In this document: piece by piece, positions 15,497 through 20,877 of the stretch | Layout: every line of letters begins with the position of its first letter | How positions within the stretch are numbered: the first letter of the stretch is position 1 | NCBI GenBank assembly: GCA_036475545.1 | Contig: JAZGAE010000075.1 | Coordinates: 1 to 25,494 of the forward strand | DNA from: JAZGAE01 sp036475545 | GTDB lineage: Bacteria > Pseudomonadota > Alphaproteobacteria > DATDPM01 | DNA: 25,494 nt | Direction of reading: 5' to 3' | Notes under the pieces: generated by a model | Told to the model about the DNA's origin: nothing | What the model saw: the letters and a program-made list of their open reading frames with translations, nothing else | The model's database searches: none | Program-made: the position numbers and the translations under genes

Positions 15497-15749
15497 ACCT
15501 CGGTGAGTCACCTCGCCATTGTCAGCCGGCCAGAGGGCCAGACACAATAAGCCCATCATCCATATCGGCTTGGTCCCGGGCAAACGAAGGCCATGCTGAA
15601 AGGCCGAGATTTCTGAGCTCTCCTGGCTGATCTTGCCCCTTCCCGGGGAACGCCGATTCTTCCCAAAACCCCAGCCCGAGCCCATATCCGCGCCTGCCTT
15701 TGCGTGGCACGTCTTCAGGGGGATCATTCCCGGAGTGTGGACAAATCTC
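15497..15749. other. Gene-free stretch before the cspA promoter
   Basis: Open frames exist on both strands here, including about 90 codons on the minus strand, but none shows family motifs, a good Shine-Dalgarno or convincing codon use. Base composition is noticeably lower in GC than the flanking housekeeping genes. I interpret it as a decayed insertion downstream of tRNA-Pro, with low confidence. Confidence 0.4.
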
Positions 15750-15778
15750 TTGTATAAATTCGGCGTCCGGCCTAGATA
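15750..15778 (+). promoter_or_regulatory. Candidate cspA promoter giving a long cold-shock type leader
   Basis: TTGTAT (15750-15755) and TAGATA (15773-15778) are separated by 17 bases inside an A+T-rich island. Initiation near 15785 would give an untranslated leader of about 140 bases before the cspA ATG. Long leaders that refold with temperature are typical for cold-shock genes. Confidence 0.5.
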
Positions 15779-15926
15779 TCGTGGATTGGTTACACATTAT
15801 CTCGGCGTACCTCGTTAGCCGTTATCCCGTCTAGCCTGGTTACTCCCTGACACTGTGGTACCTGTAAGTGGGCGTGCTGCCCCATGATGGACAGCGCGCC
15901 AAGACCGAGTTCCAAAAGGAGTAATT

Positions 15927-16136
15927 ATGGCTACCGGTACAGTGAAATGGTTCAACCCGGCGAAGGGCTATGGGTTCATCACCCCGGAGGATGGGTCGAA
16001 GGACGCCTTCGTCCACATCTCCGTCGTCGAGCGCGCCGGGCTGAGCACCCTTCATGAAGGCCAAAAGGTCGAGTACGAACTTGTGCCTGGCCGAAACGGC
16101 AAGGCTTCCGCAGAGAACCTCAAGCTCCTCGACTGA
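15927..16136 (+). CDS. cspA: Cold-shock protein, CspA family
   Basis: Small single-stranded RNA/DNA-binding beta-barrel that acts as an RNA chaperone. The 69 residues contain the RNP1 motif KGYGFI (13-18) and an RNP2-like AFVHIS (27-32), preceded by TGTVKWFNPAKG; the end ASAENLKLL is also typical. A strong AAGGAG Shine-Dalgarno is placed seven bases before the ATG. The long A+T-rich leader and a downstream terminator mark it as a monocistronic gene. Which of the several CspA paralogues of the genome this is cannot be told here. Confidence 0.95.
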   Translation: MATGTVKWFNPAKGYGFITPEDGSKDAFVHISVVERAGLSTLHEGQKVEYELVPGRNGKASAENLKLLD

Positions 16137-16225
16137 GGAGGCGGGAAAACCGCACGCCCTCGGCGCGACTCCAGGTCACCTGTGCGCAGATGACGGATCG
16201 GTCCGCGCCAAGGGTAAAAGGGCCG

Positions 16226-16260
16226 TGAGGCGCGCCCTCGAATCGCGCCTCATTTCTCTC
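16226..16260 (+). terminator. Intrinsic terminator downstream of cspA
   Basis: TGAGGCGCG (16226-16234) and CGCGCCTCA (16244-16252) form a perfect nine-base-pair stem with a nine-base loop, followed by TTTCTCTC. It lies 90 bases after the cspA stop. Confidence 0.65.
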
Positions 16261-16280
16261 TGGCGCGTGAATCCGAATTG

Positions 16281-16331
16281 ACCGCCGTTTCCCGTGGCGG
16301 TGACGGAAAGCGCCGCCACGGGAGCAAGGAG
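16281..16331 (+). promoter_or_regulatory. Mutually exclusive hairpins ahead of the lysine-rich small gene
   Basis: CCCGTGGCGG (16291-16300) pairs perfectly with CCGCCACGGG (16313-16322), ending four bases before the AAGGAG ribosome site. The same GGCGGT segment (16296-16301) can pair instead with ACCGCC (16281-16286). The two folds cannot coexist, an attenuator-like layout. Function is inferred only. Confidence 0.4.
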
Positions 16332-16335
16332 TTTC

Positions 16336-16500
16336 ATGGCACGTAAACCGAATTACCGATTCGAGCGTATGGAACGCGAGCGGGCAAAAGCCGCGAAACG
16401 CGAGGAGCGGGCCAAGAGGAAGGCGGAAAGGGCAAAGAAGGCCAAAGGGGAAACGACGGAACAAGAACAGACGGAACAAGAACAACCGTCTGGCAGTTAG
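16336..16500 (+). CDS. Small basic lysine/arginine/glutamate-rich protein
   Basis: A 54-residue hydrophilic protein starting MARKPNYRFERMERERAKAA, followed by alternating Lys/Arg/Ala/Glu that should form one long helix, then an acidic TEQEQTEQEQ tail. The MARKPNYxFERxERE beginning is, from memory, a recurring small alphaproteobacterial family of unknown function often encoded near cold-shock genes. ATG 16336 is chosen because AAGGAG lies just upstream; an in-frame extension to 16294 would run through a hairpin. The tail comes from a tandem repeat of GACGGAACAAGAACA, so its length probably varies between strains. Confidence 0.75.
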   Translation: MARKPNYRFERMERERAKAAKREERAKRKAERAKKAKGETTEQEQTEQEQPSGS

Positions 16501-16559
16501 CCCCGGATCGCCCAAAGAGCGCGGCAAGGCCGGGCCCGATGCACGGCCATGGGCCGCGG

Positions 16560-16711
16560 CCCATCGTTTCCGCAACCGCACCGTCCTTTCCCGTGTCCGG
16601 TTTCATCGGGTCTTGCGAACCGGCCGGCATTCCGGCAGGAACGGGCGCGTCCTCGCGCTGCCGCTTGATGAGCGGGTTGGCGGCGCGGCAGACGTCCGGG
16701 TCCGAGATCAT
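16560..16711 (-). pseudogene. Possible remnant of a small conserved alphaproteobacterial gene
   Basis: The minus strand begins MISDPDVCRAANPLIKRQREDA, which resembles the start of a small family whose usual pattern is DPDIxRAAxLLIxxHGEDA. Further similarity (RFARPDETGHGKG) then appears in a different frame, suggesting a frameshift near 16640. The family is recalled, not searched. It may be chance in GC-rich sequence. Confidence 0.3.
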
Positions 16712-16982
16712 TCTCTAAACCGAGATATCGAACTGCTGGATGCCCGATTACAGAAGGGGCACGCAAGGGTCGCGTTCAATCCGGGTCGACTCGCCTCACC
16801 GCAGGTCGAATGATACGCTTTCCTTTAACGGCGATGATTCGTCGTGAAATGTTCGGCGCACGCCCGTGCGGCGCTCTTTGTGCATGTGCCGCCGGGCAAG
16901 CCCGATTCGGCCGGTTGCCCATGCCGGCCGGCCGCATCCGAGATCGGCCCGCCGCCGGCTTGTCCTATCTCGGGGGGATCAC
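16712..16982. other. Intergenic region upstream of the MOSC gene
   Basis: No gene is supported here. A brief A+T-richer patch (about 16809-16850, ATGATACGCTTTCCTTTAAC) might hold a promoter for the MOSC gene. The remaining sequence is GC-rich with an open frame in the MOSC reading frame back to 16866 that lacks a ribosome site. Confidence 0.35.
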
Positions 16983-17684
16983 ATGATGAAGCTCTTATCG
17001 GTGAACGTGTCGCCCCCCAAGGAGATCACGGACGGGGGCCGGGTGGTGCGCACCGGGATCTTCAAGGAACCGGTGGAGGGCAGAGTCATGCTGCGCGCAC
17101 TCAACCTCGACGGCGACGGGCAGGCCGACCTCATCGCCCACGGTGGCGTCGACAAGGCGGTCTACGTCTACTCGATCGAGAATTACGACTACTGGAGGCG
17201 CGAGCTGGGCCGGGATGACTTCGGCTACGGCCAGTTCGGCGAAAACTTCACCGTCGAGGGCATGGCGGACGACGAGATCCACGTCGGCGACGTCTTTCGC
17301 GTCGCCGACGCGCTGGTGCAGGTCACGCAGCCGCGCGCTCCCTGCTACAAGCTCGGCATACGGATGGGCCTCAAGGATTTTCCCAAGCGATTCCTGGCGA
17401 GCGGCAAGATCGGCTTCTACCTCCGCGTGCTCGAAGAAGGCGAGGTGGGCGCGGGCGATGTCATCGAGCGCGTGCGCACGGACGGCCAGCGCATGACCGT
17501 CCGCCAGATCAACCACTTGCTCCATTTCGACCGGGAAAACCTGGAGGACGCCGGCAAGGCGTTGCGCATCGAGGCATTGTCGCCCGGCTGGCGGGGAGAT
17601 TTCGAGAAGCGACTGTCCAGGGCTGGCGTGACGGCCGCTCTCTGGGAAGAGCCCGAACAGGGGGACAAATCCCGTGGGCCGTGA
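16983..17684 (+). CDS. MOSC domain protein, YiiM-like
   Basis: A 233-residue protein with an N-terminal MOSC domain followed by a C-terminal three-helix domain, the YiiM layout. MOSC proteins handle molybdenum cofactor and reductive detoxification of N-hydroxylated bases; E. coli YiiM protects against 6-N-hydroxylaminopurine. The conserved stretch ADLIAHGGVDKAVYVYSIENYDYW is followed by FGENFTVEGM and the key cysteine 121 (QPRAPCYKLGIRMG). The start is ATG 16983, or ATG 16986 three bases later, both behind a GGGGGG Shine-Dalgarno; the longer upstream frame is not supported. It stands alone, with a repeat element 37 bases downstream. Confidence 0.88.
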   Translation: MMKLLSVNVSPPKEITDGGRVVRTGIFKEPVEGRVMLRALNLDGDGQADLIAHGGVDKAVYVYSIENYDYWRRELGRDDFGYGQFGENFTVEGMADDEIHVGDVFRVADALVQVTQPRAPCYKLGIRMGLKDFPKRFLASGKIGFYLRVLEEGEVGAGDVIERVRTDGQRMTVRQINHLLHFDRENLEDAGKALRIEALSPGWRGDFEKRLSRAGVTAALWEEPEQGDKSRGP

Positions 17685-17720
17685 CCGCACGATTGCGTGG
17701 ACGGGGTCGTCTTCGCCCTG

Positions 17721-17989
17721 CTAGAGCACTATCCGACAAGGTGGAACTATTTGACCGGGATGAATTTGCGTCGTGGCTAGACGCACTTCGCATGGCGATG
17801 TGGGTCATCGGCAAAGATGCGCAACGACGCCACGGCGCAAAAGCACCCGGCCTTCGGTAGGGCAAATCGGCTCCCCGGGTTCGTTGCGGCGCTCGCCCGA
17901 TGCACCAGCATCGCGCTTCGCACCGCGCCTGCCCGGAAAACCGATTTGCCACCATCAAATTGATCCCATCTTATCGGATAGTGCTCTAG
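17721..17989. repeat. MITE-like repeat element, copy 1 (269 bp)
   Basis: The element begins CTAGAGCACTATCCGA and ends with the perfect inverse TCGGATAGTGCTCTAG. The imperfect inverted similarity extends over roughly 45 bases at each end. It encodes no credible protein. Read from the right end, its interior (GGGCAGGCGCGG.GCGAAGC ... GCGAGC ... ACGAACCCG) matches the interior of the copy at 25374. Because CTAG is palindromic, the TA inside it could be a target duplication as in IS630/mariner-derived MITEs. No transposase is nearby. Confidence 0.75.
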
Positions 17990-18124
17990 CCAATCCGGGG
18001 GCTCGCGGCGCAGCGGATGTCGCGATGGGGATCACCTTCGGCACCGAAGCAACGGCACACGGCGGATGGACCGGCGAAAGCTACCGGTGCCGCCGTCGCT
18101 TGAACCGGAACCGATGGGGCTCCC

Positions 18125-18352
18125 TCAGGCCTCGCTCGGCCGGGCGTCTAGAGCCTCTCGCACCGCCTGCACGAGATCCGGTTTACTAAAGGGCTTCTTG
18201 ACGATCCGCACCTCCTCGTCGAGCACCGTGCACGGGTTGGCGGCTTTATCCGCATGGCCCGTCATGCACGCCAGCTTGATGCCGGGGTGCAGGCGCCGGA
18301 CCTGCGCCGCCAGATCGGAACTGCACCGCTTCGGCCGCCCGGCTTCGCCCAA
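18125..18352 (-). pseudogene. C-terminal fragment of a receiver (REC) domain
   Basis: The 75-residue minus-strand frame reads DLAAQVRRLHPGIKLACMTGHADKA, then VRIVKKPFSKPDLVQAVREAL. This is the second half of a two-component receiver: alpha3, the beta4 Thr of the MTGHAD stretch, and the invariant lysine in KKPFS. The first half, with the acidic pocket and phosphorylated aspartate, is absent. Upstream sequence (18353-18420) does not continue the domain in any frame I could follow. It is most likely the 3' remnant of a hybrid histidine kinase or response regulator gene. The frame opens with a TTG and no convincing ribosome site. Confidence 0.6.
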
Positions 18353-18512
18353 CCGCGAGCGGGGTTGAAAAACTTAGCGGATTCGTCAGGTATTGACAGC
18401 CTGTCCACTCGCATAGGGCGGTACGCTACACGCCCTCGAGGGAGCGGTGTCTGCGGAGTCCCCCTATGCCGGCTTTGGAGCGCCGGCGCCGATGGCGGGC
18501 CGACGCCTCGCC

Positions 18513-19397
18513 TTACAGGGATCTAGCCCAGGTCGGCCGGAGAGCCAGGTCCCCGTCTTGTGCCGCATGAATCGCCGACAGAAGCTTGGCCCGGCCCTTG
18601 GGCAGGGTGCCCGCCAGGGGGAGAGCATTGGAGGCGTGGTTGGACCGGAAGATGATGGGGGAGGCCGGGTTCAATCGTGAGACGAGCCGCTCCTGCTCCT
18701 TCAGAATCCCCTCGTCATCCTGAAACTCGAAGGGCTCGCCGAACCTTTCCAAGAAATCCGTTACCGTCGTCCTGTCCAGCATGAGCTGGAGAGTCGAGAC
18801 GTATTTCGGCGCCACGGCGTTCAAGAGGTCCGCGGTGCGGTCGATATGCTCCCGCCAGCGGTGTTTGCCGCCCAAGCCGAGGATGACCGTGCAGGAGGTC
18901 TTGACGCCGGCCTCCTTGGCCTTGGTCAATCCTTCGATCATGGCCTGCGGGCTCGCCCCCTTGCGGATGCGTTTCAGGATATCGGGCGAGCCGGACTCGA
19001 TGCCGTAGTACAGCAGCGAAAGCTTTCGCCGCCGTAACGCCCTCAGCTCGTCGGTCGTCTTTTTCAAGAGGTTGGCGGGCAGCGCGTACAGGGACACCCG
19101 CGCCAGGTCGGGGAAGGTCTCCGCGAGCTTGTCGAGGATACGGGCCAGATGGTCGGCGGGCAGCACCAGCGCGTCGCCATCCGCGAGAAACACCCGGTGC
19201 GCGTGGGGCCGGGTCTTGGCTGCGAGCTCTATGTCCGCGAAGACGTCTGCGAGCGGCCGGGACCCGAATTCCTTGGTCTTGTACATGGAGCAGAAGGTGC
19301 ACCTGTTGAAACTGCACCCCAACGTGGCCTGGATGATCAGGCTGTTGGCCTCGGAGGGGGGCCGGTAGAGCGGTTGATCGTAGATGAGGTCCGACAC
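18513..19397 (-). CDS. Radical SAM protein of unknown substrate
   Basis: A 294-residue protein that should bind a 4Fe-4S cluster and S-adenosylmethionine. The cluster motif near the N-terminus is Cys28-X4-Cys33-X2-Cys36 (GCSFNRCTFCSMYK), one residue longer than the standard CX3CX2C but, as I recall, usual in this subgroup (GCxxNxCTFCxMY). VFLADGDALVLP and YYGIESGSPDILKRIRKG are the usual SAM-binding and barrel motifs. No B12-binding, TRAM or SPASM domain is present, so it is neither PqqE nor a methylthiotransferase. GTG 19397 has GCGAGGA upstream. The substrate is unknown. Confidence 0.88.
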   Translation of the reverse strand: MSDLIYDQPLYRPPSEANSLIIQATLGCSFNRCTFCSMYKTKEFGSRPLADVFADIELAAKTRPHAHRVFLADGDALVLPADHLARILDKLAETFPDLARVSLYALPANLLKKTTDELRALRRRKLSLLYYGIESGSPDILKRIRKGASPQAMIEGLTKAKEAGVKTSCTVILGLGGKHRWREHIDRTADLLNAVAPKYVSTLQLMLDRTTVTDFLERFGEPFEFQDDEGILKEQERLVSRLNPASPIIFRSNHASNALPLAGTLPKGRAKLLSAIHAAQDGDLALRPTWARSL

Positions 19398-19512
19398 GTG
19401 TTTTCCTCGCTGGGTCGCCGGCGCTGGTCCTCTCGGTCCGCGCTAGTGACCTAGGCATCGAATCGGCCGTTGGCAAGCGCTCGATGCGCCGGGCCGCTCA
19501 TCGGCCGCCTAC

Positions 19513-20016
19513 CTAGGGCCTTCCCGTGTCCGCCGATAGAGAGACCGGGGCGAGCGCGCGTGCGTCGAAGTCGCTCGCCACGGAGGCAAGGTGGGCCGGG
19601 CACCGGCGGCAATCCGAGCTGCCGAAACCGATCGCCGGGACCCGAGCGCCGGCCGTGGCGAGGACGCGCGCGAACAGGTCGCACTCCCGGCCCCCCGGTT
19701 CGGCGCCTACGCTCACGACCAATCCGGCGTTGGTCAGGTGATCCACATGCCAACGTGCCGGCTTGCCGGGGCGCAGGTGGCGGGCGAGCCGCGCCCGTAT
19801 GCCGCCCCGGCCATGGGCGTTGCCGCAGTAGGCGTAGCGTCCCGGCGCCAAGACCGCCGGCGCGAGCGAGGCGATCTTCAATGCCAACGGCGCGTCGAGC
19901 TGGACGACGAGGACATAGGCCCCCGGCGCGCCGGGCAGGTCCGCCCACCGATCCGCCGCGCCGCTATGGGTAGGCCGTATGCGCACGAACTCCATGGCAG
20001 ACTTCGCCATCCTCAT
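19513..20016 (-). CDS. DUF123 / GIY-YIG-like nuclease family protein
   Basis: A 167-residue protein of the DUF123 group, a GIY-YIG relative sometimes called Uri-type. GAYVLVVQL (from residue 32) and RYAYCGNAHGRGGIRARLARHL (60-81) correspond to the two strands and first helix of the fold. HVDHL (90-94) and the cysteine-containing GFGSSDCRRCPAHL (130-143) are family features. Whether it cuts DNA is not known. The start may be Met1, Met3 or Met8. It is divergent from the first pqqA-like gene with 160 bases between them, and lies 115 bases upstream of the radical SAM gene on the same strand. Confidence 0.85.
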   Translation of the reverse strand: MRMAKSAMEFVRIRPTHSGAADRWADLPGAPGAYVLVVQLDAPLALKIASLAPAVLAPGRYAYCGNAHGRGGIRARLARHLRPGKPARWHVDHLTNAGLVVSVGAEPGGRECDLFARVLATAGARVPAIGFGSSDCRRCPAHLASVASDFDARALAPVSLSADTGRP

Positions 20017-20071
20017 CCAGATCGCCCCGCTCGTTCCATGCCAGCGGGCGCCGCGGGCCCGGGTTTACGAC

Positions 20072-20089
20072 GATGAACGCCAGATGAAC
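20072..20089 (+). promoter_or_regulatory. GATGAAC direct repeat upstream of pqqA copy 1
   Basis: GATGAAC occurs at 20072-20078 and 20083-20089, an exact 11-base period that puts both copies on one face of the helix. The same arrangement is found upstream of the second pqqA-like gene. The bases after it (GGGACGGTCACC ... TTCAGGG) are also shared. This fits a regulator binding site, inferred only. Confidence 0.5.
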
Positions 20090-20144
20090 GGGACGGTCAC
20101 CTAGGATTCAGGGTGCCGCTGGCATGATCCGCCCGCAAGTCCGG

Positions 20145-20160
20145 CTTAAACTGGTTTAAG
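20145..20160 (+). promoter_or_regulatory. Palindrome CTTAAAC-TG-GTTTAAG before pqqA copy 1
   Basis: Perfect seven-base arms with a two-base centre lie 16 bases before the ATG and just ahead of the GAGGGAG Shine-Dalgarno. The A+T-rich dyad stands out in this GC-rich genome. It may be an operator or part of the promoter. Copy 2 lacks it and has a different, smaller dyad there. Confidence 0.45.
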
Positions 20161-20176
20161 ACGAGGGAGCATAACA

Positions 20177-20254
20177 ATGGCGTGGACAACTCCAAAGATC
20201 GTTGAGATTGCCGTCGGCCTCGAGATTAACAGCTACGCTTGCGCCGAAGCTTAG
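20177..20254 (+). CDS. pqqA: PQQ precursor peptide PqqA-like, copy 1
   Basis: A 25-residue peptide (MAWTTPKIVEIAVGLEINSY plus ACAEA) with the PqqA pattern W-x-x-P-K-x-x-E-I-x-x-G-x-E-I-N-x-Y. In PQQ synthesis PqqE links the side chains of a glutamate and a tyrosine three residues apart; here they are Glu16 and Tyr20. GGGAG lies about eight bases before the ATG and a strong terminator starts 27 bases after the stop, so it is a one-gene transcription unit. No pqqB, C, D, E or F gene is within the window, so the processing enzymes must be encoded elsewhere. The cysteine after the tyrosine also occurs, as far as I recall, in acetic acid bacterial PqqA. Confidence 0.85.
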   Translation: MAWTTPKIVEIAVGLEINSYACAEA

Positions 20255-20280
20255 ATCTCAGCCACGACGCAATTCGGCGG

Positions 20281-20314
20281 CGGGCGGGGCTTTTGCCCCG
20301 CCCGTCGTTTTTTG
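20281..20314 (+). terminator. Strong intrinsic terminator of pqqA copy 1
   Basis: CGGGCGGGGC (20281-20290), loop TTTT, and GCCCCGCCCG (20295-20304) form a perfect ten-base-pair stem followed by TCGTTTTTTG. The same stem-loop follows pqqA copy 2. Confidence 0.9.
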
Positions 20315-20418
20315 TGGCTACAAGTTCGGAATCCGCTTTGGCCGGCGGGGGCAACCACGCATCGCCGGGCGCACCCCAGCCCGGATCGGACCCTGGCCTT
20401 GGCGTGCGCCCCGCGCTC

Positions 20419-20517
20419 CTAGAGCATAATCCGGTCAGGTGGAATCGGCCGAGCGGCGCAACGCCGCGGGCGCCCGCCCCGGCGCAGTCAGTTCAACTTG
20501 ACCGGATTATGCTCTAG
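20419..20517. repeat. Short palindromic member of the CTAGAGC repeat family, copy 2 (99 bp)
   Basis: Begins CTAGAGCATAATCCGGTCA and ends with its inverse TGACCGGATTATGCTCTAG. The right end, read inwards, continues almost identically to the start of the copy at 25374 for about 40 bases (to TGACTGCGCCGG). It lacks the longer interior seen in the other copies, so it looks like an internally deleted form. It sits between the two pqqA-like units. Confidence 0.8.
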
Positions 20518-20558
20518 AGGTGAGGGAGGGGGCCGTTCCCGGCCGCGGCCGCGTGTCG

Positions 20559-20576
20559 GATGAAGTTCGGATGAAC
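20559..20576 (+). promoter_or_regulatory. GATGAA direct repeat upstream of pqqA copy 2
   Basis: GATGAA (20559-20564) and GATGAAC (20570-20576) again lie 11 bases apart, followed by GGGCCGCTCACC and TTCAGGG, matching the region upstream of copy 1. Here the ATG is 81 bases from the repeat start instead of 105. Confidence 0.5.
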
Positions 20577-20639
20577 GGGCCGCTCACCGCCGGTTCAGGG
20601 TTGGCCTGCTATCGTGCGGCCGATTGGAATCCAAGGGGC

Positions 20640-20726
20640 ATGACGACGACGTGGTGGACAGCTCCGAAGATCGTTGAGATTTCCGTTGGCCTCGAGATCA
20701 ACGGCTACGTTTGTGCCGAGGCCTAA
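20640..20726 (+). CDS. pqqA: PQQ precursor peptide PqqA-like, copy 2
   Basis: A 28-residue peptide starting MTTTWWTAPKIVEISVGLEI, then NGYVCAEA, nearly the same as copy 1 from the tryptophan onward. The cross-link pair is Glu19 and Tyr23. Most base differences between the copies are at third codon positions, which implies selection on the peptide rather than a fresh duplication. AAGGGG sits very close to the ATG, so translation may be weaker than for copy 1; a small TTGGA-A-TCCAA dyad (20624-20634) overlaps this site. Like copy 1 it is monocistronic with its own terminator and no pqq enzymes nearby. Confidence 0.83.
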   Translation: MTTTWWTAPKIVEISVGLEINGYVCAEA

Positions 20727-20751
20727 TCTCAACGACAGCGGATTTCCCAGG

Positions 20752-20784
20752 CGGGCGGGGCTTTTGCCCCGCCCGTCGTCATTT
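20752..20784 (+). terminator. Terminator of pqqA copy 2
   Basis: The ten-base-pair stem CGGGCGGGGC / GCCCCGCCCG around TTTT is identical to that of copy 1, but the following T run has decayed to TCGTCATTT. It may therefore be less efficient, and also serves as the boundary to the convergent receiver gene. Confidence 0.75.
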
Positions 20785-20877
20785 GGGCAGGGCAACGCTC
20801 GCTTCCGCGCCGCAGTCCGCGGGCGCCGGCCAGGGGCTCCCCGCCGGCACGGCGGATCGGCCCCCGGATCCTGAGGG

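Noticed and set aside
18513..19397. PqqE candidate for the pqqA-like peptides
   Set aside because: The protein lacks a SPASM extension with extra cysteines and has a CX4CX2C motif of a different radical SAM subgroup.
20419..20517. CTAGAGC palindrome as a simple transcription terminator
   Set aside because: It has no T run, lies after a strong terminator already present, and the same ends recur at other loci with longer interiors.
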